Shown: piece by piece, positions 1-9,559 of the stretch | How positions within the stretch are numbered: position 1 is the stretch's first letter | Layout of the letters: each line of letters starts with the position of its first letter | NCBI RefSeq assembly: GCF_020005165.1 | Contig: NZ_JAHCLT010000002.1 | Location: forward strand, 620,001 to 684,000 | Direction of reading: 5' to 3' | Origin: Kangiella taiwanensis | GTDB taxonomy: Bacteria; Pseudomonadota; Gammaproteobacteria; Enterobacterales; Kangiellaceae | Length of the DNA: 64,000 nt | The notes under the pieces: generated by a model | What the model saw: only the letters and a program-made list of their open reading frames with translations | What the model was told of the DNA's origin: nothing | Database searches by the model: none | Program-made: the position numbers and the translations under genes

Positions 1-531
1 CTGCGTTTCCGTATCAGATGGGTCAGTCAAACGGTCACGATAATCGCGCAATAAGTCGACACCTTTTTGATATTCACGCTCCGCTCGCGGGAACATCCAC
101 TTTTTATGGTGAATATTAAAGGCTGGTTCTGCGAACTTTAACGCCTCATCTTCGAGAGACTGCGACTGTGAGCGACTAATGTCGTTTCTCAGCACCTGCA
201 CGATGTCACGAATTTGTACCAAAGCACCAAACTCATAGGACGGCATATTGTCCATAAACACGCTAGGCGGCAAGATGTCATTGCTCAGATACCCGCCACT
301 TTTATTCAATAATGACTCTGCAACCTGTGCTACCGTTTCAACCGTGACATAACCAATTGGCGCCTCGCCTGGGAATTCCTGCCCGATTTTCTTGGTATCG
401 ACCGGCTCCGGCTCACTGCTCCACATAAAGATAAAAACGAGCATTAGGATTAGCAACAACACAACGGCTGTCACAATCCAAGTCAACTTTTTACGCTTTT
501 TGGAAGCCTGTGGTTGAGTATCAAAATTCAT
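1..531 (-). CDS. DUF2333 family protein, 3' part cut off by the window edge
   Basis: Minus-strand reading frame of 177 codons that is still open at base 1. The ATG at 531 follows a GGGTGAG ribosome site. Residues about 17-37 form one hydrophobic segment after a lysine-rich start (SKKRKK), so the protein is anchored in the inner membrane with its bulk in the periplasm. The stretch GGYLSNDILPPSVFMDN followed by MPSYEFGALVQIRD is what I recognise from the DUF2333 family of gammaproteobacteria, whose function is unknown. It precedes the copper chaperone gene with a gap of 27 bases in the opposite sense of transcription order (the chaperone ends... upstream at 559), so the two are probably co-transcribed, with the chaperone gene first. 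Confidence 0.75.
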   Translation of the reverse strand, partial: MNFDTQPQASKKRKKLTWIVTAVVLLLILMLVFIFMWSSEPEPVDTKKIGQEFPGEAPIGYVTVETVAQVAESLLNKSGGYLSNDILPPSVFMDNMPSYEFGALVQIRDIVQVLRNDISRSQSQSLEDEALKFAEPAFNIHHKKWMFPRAEREYQKGVDLLRDYRDRLTDPSDTETQ

Positions 532-558
532 GGCTCACCCTAAATCTATTGATTGATG

Positions 559-1014
559 CTATTGATTAGCATCGCGTACTTCAGCGGTAACATCAAGTGA
601 CGGCTTGTTAGCAAAGTGTAACCTGATGTTATAACTTGTCGCGCCCTGAGACATGTCTAGCCCCATAATCATCACGTGCTTACCGCCTGGCTCAAAATTC
701 ACGGACTGTTCTATCACAACCGTATCTAAATGCTGCATTTTAGCCATATCATCAACAACTTTTGTCTCGTGCATCATGACATGACCAGCATCATCCATTG
801 ATACTCCGGTTAACGTTACAGCACTGCCAGTATGGTTGGTTATGGTCATGAAGGCAGCAGTATTGCTCACACCTGGCGGCATTTTGCGTATCCACGCATC
901 AGTGACTTCAATACCCTCTTTCGGCGGCTCTTGATTACAAGCAACAAGCGTAAGTCCTAATATGCTTATAATTAGTAACTTGCTGATAGTGTTAACACAG
1001 TCAAAACGGTTCAT
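559..1014 (-). CDS. PCu(A)C-type periplasmic copper chaperone, lipoprotein
   Basis: 151 residues. The N-terminus has a hydrophobic helix ending in a lipobox (LTLVAC, Cys about 26), so it is a predicted lipoprotein. The copper-binding pattern of the PCu(A)C family, H(M)X10MX21HXM, is visible as HVMMHETKVVDDMAKMQH followed by a later GGKHVMIMG. Members deliver Cu(I) to the CuA or CuB centre of cytochrome oxidase. It lies directly upstream (in transcription) of the DUF2333 gene and is divergent from the FAH-family hydrolase. No other cytochrome-oxidase genes are in the window, so the partner cannot be named here. Confidence 0.85.
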   Translation of the reverse strand: MNRFDCVNTISKLLIISILGLTLVACNQEPPKEGIEVTDAWIRKMPPGVSNTAAFMTITNHTGSAVTLTGVSMDDAGHVMMHETKVVDDMAKMQHLDTVVIEQSVNFEPGGKHVMIMGLDMSQGATSYNIRLHFANKPSLDVTAEVRDANQ

Positions 1015-1085
1015 AATAATTCCATTGGCAAACAGTCTGAAAGTCGTTATTGTACTTTGAACTATCCGTAAACTCTATGTTTGTC

Positions 1086-1769
1086 ATGACTACATTGTTC
1101 CCTATTCCAGCCACACCACAACTTCCAATTCTCGGTAGTGACTTATCATTTCCAGTGAGACGAGTTTACTGTGTTGGTCGAAATTATGCTGCTCATGCCA
1201 AAGAAATGGGCCACGATGAACGCGAACTTCCTTTCTTCTTTACCAAACCAGCTGATAGTTTAGTGATTACGCCAAAAGCTCTGGCCTACCCGCCAATGAC
1301 CAATGAACTTCACCACGAAGTTGAGCTGGTTATTGCGATTAGTAAAGAACTGGTTGAAGCCGATGAACACCAAGCTGCAGATAGCATTTACGGCTACGCC
1401 TTAGGGATTGATTTAACCAAGCGCGATCTTCAGGCGGAAGCCAAACAAAAAGGACGGCCTTGGGACTTATCCAAAGGCTTTGATCAGTCTGCACCCATTT
1501 CCGCTATACAGCCTATCGCTGATTTAGATGAAATCAATAACGGACTTATTTCTCTGTCCGTCAATCAAACGCTTAAACAAGAGGGGCAACTTTCAGATAT
1601 GGTGTGGGCACCAACAGAAATTCTTGTGGAACTATCAAAACATGTCACATTAAAGCCAGGTGATTTAATTTTTACAGGAACCCCGTCGGGTGTTGGTGTG
1701 GTAGAGCGTGGGGACAAAATAGAGGCCAAGCTCAACCAAGAACTTAGCCTCGACTTTTACATTGAGTAG
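1086..1769 (+). CDS. Fumarylacetoacetate hydrolase family protein (fumarylpyruvate hydrolase-like)
   Basis: 228 residues from the ATG at 1086; a TTG at 1050 and an ATG at 1077 in the same frame are alternative starts, and none has a clear ribosome site. I chose 1086 because homologues I remember begin MTTLFP-like and then run VRRVYCVGRNYAAHAKEMG. The metal-binding FAH core is present: HHEVELVI (acidic ligands), the GYALGIDLTKRDLQ segment and GDLIFTGTPSGVG near the C-terminus. The family hydrolyses C-C bonds in acylpyruvates such as fumarylpyruvate, or decarboxylates oxaloacetate. The exact substrate cannot be read from sequence and no catabolic neighbours give a hint. Confidence 0.8.
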   Translation: MTTLFPIPATPQLPILGSDLSFPVRRVYCVGRNYAAHAKEMGHDERELPFFFTKPADSLVITPKALAYPPMTNELHHEVELVIAISKELVEADEHQAADSIYGYALGIDLTKRDLQAEAKQKGRPWDLSKGFDQSAPISAIQPIADLDEINNGLISLSVNQTLKQEGQLSDMVWAPTEILVELSKHVTLKPGDLIFTGTPSGVGVVERGDKIEAKLNQELSLDFYIE

Positions 1770-1774
1770 CTATA

Positions 1775-2677
1775 CTACAAACTGTTATAAATAAACGTCA
1801 CGATTTGGTCTGGCTTGATGAAGGCTTGGCCATTTTTAGCATCAAACTTTTCACTAGGCTTAGCGGCGATCGTCTCTTCAAGGCTTTTGCCCTCGCCTTT
1901 TAGTTCGGCCACATTGTGACGAAGCTCTTTGAGCATTGCCACGTACAAAGCCATCTCTTTTCGAGTTGCCATAGGTCCATGACCAGGGATGATTTGTGTT
2001 TTGTCATCCGAAAGCTCCAACCCTTTCTCTAAAGCAGCGATATAGCCATCAATTGAACCTCCACTGTCGGTATCAATAAAGGGATAACCAATATTAAAAT
2101 AGGTATCCCCCATGTGGAGAACATTATCTTTTGCAAAATAGATAATGGCATCGCCATCGGTGTGGGCTTTCGCTACATGATAAACCCGCATGTCATCACC
2201 GTTTAAGTGCAAGCTGAGCTCATTGCTAAAGGTGATCACTGGCAGTGCATCTTTAGGCGACGCTGGAACTTCTCTGCCAAAAAACGCCATCACTTGATCA
2301 CTACTCATACGCTCACGCACATTGTCATGCGCAATAATGGTTGCGCCCGCTTTACCAAAGTTTTCATTACCGCCAGTATGGTCGCCGTGCCAATGCGTAT
2401 TAATGACGAACTTAACGGGTTGTTCAGTGATCTTATCGATGGCGTGATTAATTTTTTCTGTCAAAGGGGCATATTGGTCGTCAATGATATAAACACCATC
2501 ATCACCTACCGACAATCCGATGTTACCGCCCTGACCAAATAATACATACAGACCATCTGATAATTGCTGTGCCTTAATAGTAATTTCGGGTCGTTCTTCA
2601 CCATGCGCTAATACTGTCGAGGCCGAACTCGCCAGAAGTACCCCCCACAGCCAACTAAGTCGATTAAAACGAATCAT
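1775..2677 (-). CDS. Secreted metallo-beta-lactamase fold hydrolase
   Basis: 300 residues with a cleavable signal peptide (about residues 1-25, ending near STVLAHG). The MBL zinc site is complete: H95-x-H97-x-D99-H100 in NTHWHGDHTGG, a third-site His at about 172 (AKAHTDGD) and His233 in IIPGHGP. Two-zinc MBL hydrolases of this secreted group include B3-like lactamases and many uncharacterised esterases or lactonases; the sequence does not settle which. It converges with the FAH hydrolase gene (5 bases between the stops) and seems to be a single-gene unit. Confidence 0.85.
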   Translation of the reverse strand: MIRFNRLSWLWGVLLASSASTVLAHGEERPEITIKAQQLSDGLYVLFGQGGNIGLSVGDDGVYIIDDQYAPLTEKINHAIDKITEQPVKFVINTHWHGDHTGGNENFGKAGATIIAHDNVRERMSSDQVMAFFGREVPASPKDALPVITFSNELSLHLNGDDMRVYHVAKAHTDGDAIIYFAKDNVLHMGDTYFNIGYPFIDTDSGGSIDGYIAALEKGLELSDDKTQIIPGHGPMATRKEMALYVAMLKELRHNVAELKGEGKSLEETIAAKPSEKFDAKNGQAFIKPDQIVTFIYNSL

Positions 2678-2760
2678 TGGTATCCCCTTTCATATGTGTT
2701 TTCCATACACTACCACACTCTTGTGAAAAAACCGTAAATTCACGTAAACCTAATACTAAA

Positions 2761-2782
2761 AAGGCGTCATTTCTGACGCCTT
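2761..2782 (-). terminator. Rho-independent terminator of pldA
   Basis: Perfect 9-bp stem AAGGCGTCA/TGACGCCTT with a 4-base loop, followed on the minus strand by a run of five T. It lies just past the pldA stop codon at 2788. Confidence 0.85.
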
Positions 2783-2787
2783 ACAAA

Positions 2788-3900
2788 CTATAACCAATCA
2801 GTGAGTACAAACCCAACGCCTAAGCGATTGACATGTCGGTTGTAGTCAATCAAGCTTTCACCATAGCCGTTAAAGTATTGTACATAGCCACGAAGCTTGC
2901 CTTCATCATCCAACGGAAACGTCCAATCGAACTGCACCGCGCCCTTATTATCACCACGTAAGTTATTTCTCAGCAAGATCCCGAAATTATGCTCATCCCA
3001 CTGATAGGCAGAATAGAGTTCAAAGTAACCCATGTAATCATCAATGTCGGGATTATCATCGCCATCAGGATCCAATGGATCGGTTTTACGGTCCTCTGGA
3101 ATTCTCCACCAAGGTTTAAAAGCAAGAACCCAACGGTCTTGCTCAAAGGCAAACTCGGTATAAATTCGGTTCCAACTTCTCGAGCCTAAGCCAGATCGTC
3201 CATTCGACTGATGCGAAATACCTGCAGAGAAATAGGGAATCTGCCAACCGCCCAACTGCCAATCGGTTGCCCAAGCGGCAAAAACTTCTGGTTCATGGTT
3301 GGTTTCTCGGAACGGGCTAGACACGTCCTTATTGTAGGCCTGCCAATAAGATTGACCTGTATAGGCAAAAAATAGTGCACTGTTTTCACCAAACGGCTTT
3401 TCCCAGAATGGTGTTTTGAAGCTGACCTGAAACTTCACTTCAACATTATCTACTTGGCGCTCGTCTCCTGCATTCTCTAAGCTCTCTTCATTCGGAGTGT
3501 TATTAAAGGTCACTGGTAATAAATAATTCGGCTTATGCGGAATGATGGCAAAGCGATTGTCTCGAACCCGATACTCCATTCTGAGTCGTTTCTTTAATAA
3601 TGCTGACCCCTCTTTTGGGCTCTCTTCCTCGCCATCCTCTGTCACCGACTTGTCTTGTTCTGTTTCCTCCGATGCCAATAGCTCTTTGCTCGGCCGAAAT
3701 ATAGCCAGGTCACTTCGCTTCTCGCAGTACTCCTTAACTTCCTTAACCGTCGTGTCTTTATCAGCGAGCTCAATTCTTTGTAGCACACACTCGTCATAAT
3801 CCACTCTGTCTTCTTCATTCGCCAATGCCTCGCCAGTCAAGAATAATGATGACATTAGGAGAGAGGCAGATATCGAACGACGTTGAAATGAGCAACTCAT
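2788..3900 (-). CDS. pldA: Outer-membrane phospholipase A1 (OMPLA)
   Basis: 370 residues, with a signal peptide (about 1-27, ending at EALA). The OMPLA catalytic triad is visible as His230, Ser232 and Asn244 (ISHQSNGRSG then SRSWNRIY), with the same spacing as His142/Ser144/Asn156 of E. coli PldA. The C-terminal half is rich in aromatic-edged beta strands and ends in WL, as expected for a 12-stranded barrel. The first about 100 mature residues are an acidic, low-complexity extension (EETEQDKSVTEDGEEE) that E. coli PldA lacks. The enzyme hydrolyses phospholipids that reach the outer leaflet of the outer membrane. It appears monocistronic with its own terminator. Confidence 0.9.
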   Translation of the reverse strand: MSCSFQRRSISASLLMSSLFLTGEALANEEDRVDYDECVLQRIELADKDTTVKEVKEYCEKRSDLAIFRPSKELLASEETEQDKSVTEDGEEESPKEGSALLKKRLRMEYRVRDNRFAIIPHKPNYLLPVTFNNTPNEESLENAGDERQVDNVEVKFQVSFKTPFWEKPFGENSALFFAYTGQSYWQAYNKDVSSPFRETNHEPEVFAAWATDWQLGGWQIPYFSAGISHQSNGRSGLGSRSWNRIYTEFAFEQDRWVLAFKPWWRIPEDRKTDPLDPDGDDNPDIDDYMGYFELYSAYQWDEHNFGILLRNNLRGDNKGAVQFDWTFPLDDEGKLRGYVQYFNGYGESLIDYNRHVNRLGVGFVLTDWL

Positions 3901-3973
3901 AGGGAAAACTTCCTTAGGTTATTTTGGTTAAATTGTAGCAAATCCAACCATTTCTTCTATGACAAAAACAAAA

Positions 3974-3993
3974 AAGGGCCTCGAAAGGCCCTT
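3974..3993 (-). terminator. Rho-independent terminator of the M16 peptidase gene
   Basis: 8-bp stem AAGGGCCT/AGGCCCTT with loop CGAA, followed on the minus strand by six T. It lies 27 bases past the peptidase stop codon. Confidence 0.8.
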
Positions 3994-4019
3994 ATCTTGC
4001 TCAATTTTACAAACCCGAA

Positions 4020-6875
4020 CTAGAGTTTGTTCGCTTCAGCATCAACTTCAATAATGTCGTAGCCCAGCTTTTCCAACCCAGGCATTACCGAAGCTTTATC
4101 ACCAACGACAACGATAATCATGTCATCTAACACTAAGTGTTTCTGTGCTAGCTGATTTAACTCTTCGAGTTCAATCGACTGCAAGATATCACTTTGCTCA
4201 TCAACATAATCTTCATCTAAGTCGTATGCCATGATTTGACCTAAGAAGCCTAATTTCTGACGTGGCGTTTCATAATCTCGCGCATCACGCTGGCCTAGTG
4301 AGTTTCGCATAAACTCTAATTCAGCTTCCGTCATGCCACTGTTGTGATAAGCCTTAATCTCTTTTAAGAACTCAATAATTGACTTATCAGTCGCGTCGGT
4401 ACGAACACCAGCAGATGCCGTGAAATAACCGTAATCTTCGCTACCTCGGAAGCCCGAACGCGCGCCGTAGGTATAGCCTTTGTCTTCACGAAGGTTGATG
4501 TTGATACGGCTGTTAAAAGCGCCACCAAGATTGTAGTTCATCAGATTAACGCGATAGTACTCACCAGTCGCATCGTATGGCAACGCACGCTTACCAATAC
4601 GAATTTCAGATTGAGCAGCTCCAGGCTTGTCTACAAAGTAGATGGCTTTTTGCAACTCAGGGAATGGCTTCATAGCCACTTGCTGAACATCACCGCCTTC
4701 CCAAGAACTAAAGCGCTTCAGCTTCTTGTTAAGCTCATCTTCTTCAAGATCGGATACCGCAACAATCGAGCTAATTGCTGGTGAGTAATATGTATTGTAG
4801 AAGTTCTTTACGTCTTCTAGCGTAATATTATTAACCGTTTCGATAGAACCTGAACTTGGGTAAGCGAATGCATTATCGGTACCGAACAATAGCTTCTGGT
4901 AGACATTGCTAGCGACAACTGCAGGTTGCTTAGCTGCACTTTTAATGCCTTCAATAGTTTGCTCTTTAACTCGCTTAAAGTCAGCAGGGTCAAATTTTGG
5001 CGCACGTAATTTTTCGTTCGCTATTTGCAGTGTGCGGTCTAAATTCTCAGTCAAGCTTTGAATCGTCACCTGCGTATATTGTTCACCTGCAGAAATAGAT
5101 ACAGAGCTGCCTAGCTTTTGCAGAATATCACTCAACTCTTCATTCGAGTAACTTTCAGTCGCTTCATTCAACATGCTAGCCGTGATGCTCGCCAAGCCAA
5201 TTTTATTTAATGGATCGTTAGACGTGCCGGTTTTGATACGAAGGCTAATTGCAGTAGTTGGCGTCTCTGTGTTCACTGCACCGAGTACTTTAATGCCGTT
5301 GGAAAGCTCACTTCTCCAAATTTCAGGTACTTTAATCGTTGGGTTATCGCCAGCCTCTGGCATAACACTGCGATCAAAGTCATCTTTGGCCACGCGCACA
5401 TCAAGATCAGCTTCTGTGACTTCTTGGTATTCAGGAATCTTTCGTGGCTCAGGAGTCCAAGTATCTTCATGAGCAACCATCGCTTTCATGCCTTTTGGAA
5501 CCACACTCATGATGACAGCATGCTGGTCTTTTAAATACTTCTCGTAAACTCGCATTACATCATCTTCGGTCACGTTTTCATAACGCTCTAACTCTTTCTG
5601 AATAAGGTTAGGGTTTCCTTCAAACGTTTGATTCGCAGCGAGTTGAGACACTTTACCTGAGACACTTTGTAAGCCATAAATCAATTGCGACTTAATGCTT
5701 GCTTTAACGCGCTCGATATCATCAGCTTTAACACCACGTTGCTCGAACTCTTTAAAACTGTCACGAATCGACTTCTCTAAATCTGCAAGCCCTTTTCCCG
5801 ACATTGGATTCGGTAGTGCATACAAGACAAATTCACACGCCAACTCTTTACAGCCATGATTCACGCTACTTTGCACAGCAACACCATTTTTGACTAAGTT
5901 CTTATAAAGAATCGAGGTTTTGCCTTGACCAATAATCGACGCCAACACATCTAATGGCGCCTCATCAGGATGTAAACGGCTTACTGTTGGGTATGCCATA
6001 TACAACAAAGGTAACGACACGTTATCTTCTAATGAAATATAACGATCAGCGTCTAACGTCACTTCTGTAGGCGTTGGATCTTTTACTTCTGGACCACGAG
6101 GGATTGAGCCAAAGTATTTCTTAACCCACTCCAGCGTTTGTTCCTCATCAATATCACCACCGATGGTTAAAGTCGCATTATTTGGGCCATACCAACGCAA
6201 AAAGAACTTTTTCACATCGTTCACGTTAGCGCGATTCAAGTCTTCCATGTAGCCAATAACCGGCCAAGAATAAGGATGACCCTCTGGGTATAGTGCTTGT
6301 GCAACACGCTCACCTAGGCGACCGTAAGGGCGATTATCCACGCGTTGTCCGCGCTCGTTTTTTACCGTCTCACGCTGCACTTCAAATTTCTTCTGAGTTA
6401 CAGCATCAAGCAGAAAGCCCATACGATCAGCTTCAAGCCACAACATTTTTTCTAGTTGGTTTGATGGTGCTGTTTCGAAGTAATTCGTACGGTCTGAGTT
6501 GGTTGTACCATTTAAAGTACCGCCAGCTTCTGAAATGATCTTGAAATGCTGCTCATCAGCGACATTTTCTGATCCCTGGAACATCATATGCTCGAAAAAG
6601 TGCGCAAAACCAGATTTTCCAATTTCTTCACGCCCAGAGCCCACGTGATAGGTAACATCCACATGCACCAAAGGATCACTATCGTCTTCATGTAAGACGA
6701 CTGTTAAGCCGTTATCCAAAACAAATTTTTTATAAGGAATCACTAATTGATCTGGCTGCTGCTCAACAGTTTCTAAAAGCTTAACACCCTCAGAAACCTC
6801 AGTATCACCCGATGGCGATGATGCACAGCCAATTAATCCTGCCACAAGTATCGTGGTTATTGTCTGTTTAAACAT
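4020..6875 (-). CDS. M16 family zinc metallopeptidase, two-repeat, lipoprotein
   Basis: 951 residues, the size of full M16 proteins made of two fused halves. The N-terminus has a lipobox (AGLIGC, Cys17), so it is probably tethered in the periplasm. The inverted zinc motif HxxEH is at residues 92-96 (HFFEH), with the downstream glutamate near 169-174 (ETVKNERGQ). The second half (about 500-930) lacks HxxEH, as in pitrilysin-type enzymes where it is structural, and holds the RINxNLREDKGYTYG substrate-binding motif near its end. M16 enzymes degrade peptides enclosed in a two-half chamber. The gene stands alone between terminators. Confidence 0.9.
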   Translation of the reverse strand: MFKQTITTILVAGLIGCASSPSGDTEVSEGVKLLETVEQQPDQLVIPYKKFVLDNGLTVVLHEDDSDPLVHVDVTYHVGSGREEIGKSGFAHFFEHMMFQGSENVADEQHFKIISEAGGTLNGTTNSDRTNYFETAPSNQLEKMLWLEADRMGFLLDAVTQKKFEVQRETVKNERGQRVDNRPYGRLGERVAQALYPEGHPYSWPVIGYMEDLNRANVNDVKKFFLRWYGPNNATLTIGGDIDEEQTLEWVKKYFGSIPRGPEVKDPTPTEVTLDADRYISLEDNVSLPLLYMAYPTVSRLHPDEAPLDVLASIIGQGKTSILYKNLVKNGVAVQSSVNHGCKELACEFVLYALPNPMSGKGLADLEKSIRDSFKEFEQRGVKADDIERVKASIKSQLIYGLQSVSGKVSQLAANQTFEGNPNLIQKELERYENVTEDDVMRVYEKYLKDQHAVIMSVVPKGMKAMVAHEDTWTPEPRKIPEYQEVTEADLDVRVAKDDFDRSVMPEAGDNPTIKVPEIWRSELSNGIKVLGAVNTETPTTAISLRIKTGTSNDPLNKIGLASITASMLNEATESYSNEELSDILQKLGSSVSISAGEQYTQVTIQSLTENLDRTLQIANEKLRAPKFDPADFKRVKEQTIEGIKSAAKQPAVVASNVYQKLLFGTDNAFAYPSSGSIETVNNITLEDVKNFYNTYYSPAISSIVAVSDLEEDELNKKLKRFSSWEGGDVQQVAMKPFPELQKAIYFVDKPGAAQSEIRIGKRALPYDATGEYYRVNLMNYNLGGAFNSRININLREDKGYTYGARSGFRGSEDYGYFTASAGVRTDATDKSIIEFLKEIKAYHNSGMTEAELEFMRNSLGQRDARDYETPRQKLGFLGQIMAYDLDEDYVDEQSDILQSIELEELNQLAQKHLVLDDMIIVVVGDKASVMPGLEKLGYDIIEVDAEANKL

Positions 6876-6980
6876 ATTGTTCTCCTCCGAAATGGTGGCT
6901 TTATTATACAGATGGACGTCTAAAATGGGGGCAAATACATACTTTGATACACTTTTGAAAATTATGATACAGACATAAAA

Positions 6981-7002
6981 AAGCCCCAGTAAACTGAGGC
7001 TT
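6981..7002 (-). terminator. Terminator downstream of the SRPBCC gene
   Basis: Imperfect stem AAGCCCCAGT/ACTGAGGCTT with one C-A mismatch and a very short loop, followed on the minus strand by six T. It lies 17 bases past the SRPBCC stop. Confidence 0.65.
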
Positions 7003-7018
7003 ATTGTATGTAGCCATA

Positions 7019-7555
7019 CTAGCTTTCTATCTTAGCTTTTAGAGACTTAAGTCCTTTTTCATAATCTGGCCCTAGCATATTGTCCATAAACAATCCGAAA
7101 TATCGCCCGATGATGTTATTACCGAAATCTACATCAAAGCTCCAAGTTAACTTTGTCTGGCGAGGCGCTAGCTCCTCTAGTTCAAAGGTGGCATAACCTG
7201 GCTCAGGATCGTCACCAAACAACAATTCCGTCTTCACAAACTTGGGATAAGTGCTTTCTACAATCTTTTGAGAACCATTGCCAACTTGTGGATTGTCACT
7301 TTTCCATGACATCATGGCTCCCACGCCACTATCGGGTCCACTGTAGTTATATTCTGCTTCAGGATCTCTTTGAAACCAAGGAGACCAACTGTTGTACTCA
7401 GAAAACGTATTAACCTGCTGAAACACTGTATCCGGCGCTGCATCAATCGTGATTGAACGCTCAACATGAACATCTTTTGGTAGAAAAAAGCCTACCACAA
7501 CCAACACGATAGCCAAGATAACGATGCCGATGAATAAATTCTTTAAAAACTTCAT
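7019..7555 (-). CDS. Membrane-anchored SRPBCC (polyketide cyclase-like) protein
   Basis: 178 residues from the ATG at 7555, chosen over an in-frame start six codons upstream because it begins MKFLKNL and overlaps a GGGGGAG ribosome site region. One N-terminal membrane helix (about 8-28) is followed by a START-like SRPBCC domain: ERSITIDAAPDTVFQQVNTFSEYNSWSPW at its beginning and LTWSFDVDFGN at the centre. Proteins of this group bind small hydrophobic ligands in a helix-grip fold, but no substrate can be named. Convergence with nothing obvious; the terminator at 6981 serves it. Confidence 0.8.
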   Translation of the reverse strand: MKFLKNLFIGIVILAIVLVVVGFFLPKDVHVERSITIDAAPDTVFQQVNTFSEYNSWSPWFQRDPEAEYNYSGPDSGVGAMMSWKSDNPQVGNGSQKIVESTYPKFVKTELLFGDDPEPGYATFELEELAPRQTKLTWSFDVDFGNNIIGRYFGLFMDNMLGPDYEKGLKSLKAKIES

Positions 7556-7629
7556 AGCTCCCCCATTGAGCAACCTAGAGCTAATTACTTTAGACTAAAG
7601 CAATGCAAATGTGCAAGAAATAAACAACT

Positions 7630-8565
7630 TTAACTACATGTTATATAAAGCTCTTCTTCATCTGTAGTAAATAGATCTGGGTATACATCATAACCAAAAT
7701 ACTCTCGAGATGACCGCCACTTTTCTTTCAGTTCCTTGAAGCGGTTTTGGGCTTTATTGATCAAATCCGCCTCAACACCCTGAGGTACACCATCAGGAAA
7801 AGCAATCTTCAATGTTGTATCAAGAGACTTATTATCAATCGTCAAAGATTCCAAGAGGCTGTAATCATTTTTGAATACATCCTTCATAAGCAGTGTATAA
7901 GCGTGACTTTCAACTAAGTAACGTTTGATCTGATCTTCACTTTCCTCTTGTTTCTTTAAACTCTTAACCGAAATCGCAAAGTATGCCGCAATTTCTCCTA
8001 AAGCGAGTAACTTTCCCTGTACGGCTGACTTAAACAAATACTTTTCTCCTTCCCTAACTTTGCTTAAATCAACTTTATGATTTTTAAGACTCTCCTTGAA
8101 ACTAGTGCTTCCCACAGGATGCTCCCTATAATGCTTTGTTTGATACATCCCAAAAAGCCCTTTCCAGACTAACTCTAAACCATAAAGAAACATTGCATCC
8201 GGCTCTCCAGCATCGGCGTACGAAGCAAGGCTCGATAAGTTTAGTTCTTGATAGTGACCACGACCAACTAGATTTGCCTGACCAATACCTAAAGCATCAA
8301 GTCTCTTAAAAACTGAAAGAAAATTAGGATCATTAATACAGCCACTAGAGTCTTTAAAGTCTTCAGGATCTGCTTGTTTAGTTCCTTCAGAGGGCTTAGT
8401 ACCGCTTTTAGTTACCTGTGACTTTACTTTTGTTTCGACTTCCTTACTTATTCTTGCTTTTGAAATGGTTACTTCATCGCTAGCATGCTCGGCTACAAAG
8501 AAAAAACTCCATAGAATATACAAAATGACTAATATTGTGGCAGTAATCAATACAACCTTCTTCAT
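7630..8565 (-). CDS. Membrane-anchored Sel1-like protein, third of three tandem paralogues
   Basis: 311 residues of unrecognised function. A Lys-Lys start and one membrane helix (about 4-24) are followed by a polar Lys/Ser-rich linker and a helical domain from about residue 76. The domain shares with both neighbours the motif SYADAGEPDAMFLYGLELVWK (pattern SYAD-x-G-x3-A-x3-YG-x-E-x2-WK) and a second one, Y-x-(F/Y)-(K/R)-x-A-(V/I)-x-G-(K/R), which resemble Sel1/TPR-like repeats. Only two cysteines occur, Cys76 at the domain start and Cys310, the next-to-last residue. Its start is 4 bases from the stop of the preceding paralogue, so they are co-transcribed. Confidence 0.75.
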   Translation of the reverse strand: MKKVVLITATILVILYILWSFFFVAEHASDEVTISKARISKEVETKVKSQVTKSGTKPSEGTKQADPEDFKDSSGCINDPNFLSVFKRLDALGIGQANLVGRGHYQELNLSSLASYADAGEPDAMFLYGLELVWKGLFGMYQTKHYREHPVGSTSFKESLKNHKVDLSKVREGEKYLFKSAVQGKLLALGEIAAYFAISVKSLKKQEESEDQIKRYLVESHAYTLLMKDVFKNDYSLLESLTIDNKSLDTTLKIAFPDGVPQGVEADLINKAQNRFKELKEKWRSSREYFGYDVYPDLFTTDEEELYITCS

Positions 8566-8569
8566 TTAG

Positions 8570-9538
8570 CTAACCACACTCTCTTTCCATATTGCTCAGT
8601 AATAACTCTAGTCTTTCAGGAATGACATCGGGATACTGCGGTAAGCCTAAACGAGCTCTATCATTACCCCATTGCTCGAGTAACTTCTCCGACTCTGAAG
8701 CAATCTCTTCTTTTAATGTAGCAACTAAAAAATCGTCTTGCGCTTTCCCTTCGAAGATAACACCGAGATCCTCTTCAAGTTCATCCTTTCCAGAAAAGAA
8801 GAGAAGTAACTCTGCGTCATTCGTATGGATCGTTTGCATCAGATTTAAGTACGCATGACGTTTAATTAGTACAGTTTTAACATCCTCCATCGACATATCA
8901 GACCTTATCACTCGCCTTAGCAAACCACGGCTCATCGACGAGACTTCCATGATACCCCCTAACTTCCCTTTGACAGCTGCTCGATAGGCATAATCTGCTC
9001 CAGTATAAAATGCATCAAGATTGGGGCGGTGTTGCTTAACACGTTTTTTCAGCTCCTCTCGCGCATCGTTAGGATTGCGATTTATTTGATTCAAATAAAT
9101 CCCAAAAGCGGCCTTCCACATCACCTCTGAACCATAATGTAACAAAGCAGTTTCATCACCAGCATCAGCATACGACTTTACAGCATCAACTGGCATCTGC
9201 TGATAAACACCCTGCCCAGCCGCTTCTTCACCGTTCATGTATATTGAACTAATTATAGCCTCGATTTCTTTCCACTCAGGACGGGACTGGTACTTATCAG
9301 CACAAGTTCCATCACTAGCTTCACTAGTTAAGCTATCTTCACTGACAAGTGTCTTAATGGGCTGCGACTTATCAACTTCAGGTAAGTCAGGCTTAGAAGG
9401 GAAAATTTTTTCTACCGTATTTTCGCGCTCAGTTGAAAGCTCAGGAGTTGACAGCAACTCTACGTCATAAATAACAAGGTTCCAAACCCAGGCGACAATA
9501 AATACCACGACCAAGGCAACAACGATTTTTTTCATCAT
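8570..9538 (-). CDS. Membrane-anchored Sel1-like protein, second of three tandem paralogues
   Basis: 322 residues, same layout as its neighbours: membrane helix at about 4-24, acidic/Ser-rich linker, then a helical domain with KSYADAGDETALLHYG, YAYRAAVKGK and the motif HAYLNLMQTIHTND, the last also seen in the two paralogues. The only cysteines are Cys79 and the penultimate Cys321. By orientation of the helix (few charges outside the leading MMKK) the domain should be periplasmic. Divergence between the copies is high in the linker and low at the repeat motifs, which suggests old duplications kept by selection. Function unknown. Confidence 0.75.
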   Translation of the reverse strand: MMKKIVVALVVVFIVAWVWNLVIYDVELLSTPELSTERENTVEKIFPSKPDLPEVDKSQPIKTLVSEDSLTSEASDGTCADKYQSRPEWKEIEAIISSIYMNGEEAAGQGVYQQMPVDAVKSYADAGDETALLHYGSEVMWKAAFGIYLNQINRNPNDAREELKKRVKQHRPNLDAFYTGADYAYRAAVKGKLGGIMEVSSMSRGLLRRVIRSDMSMEDVKTVLIKRHAYLNLMQTIHTNDAELLLFFSGKDELEEDLGVIFEGKAQDDFLVATLKEEIASESEKLLEQWGNDRARLGLPQYPDVIPERLELLLSNMERECG

Positions 9539-9559
9539 AATGTTATTTGTTCTATCTTA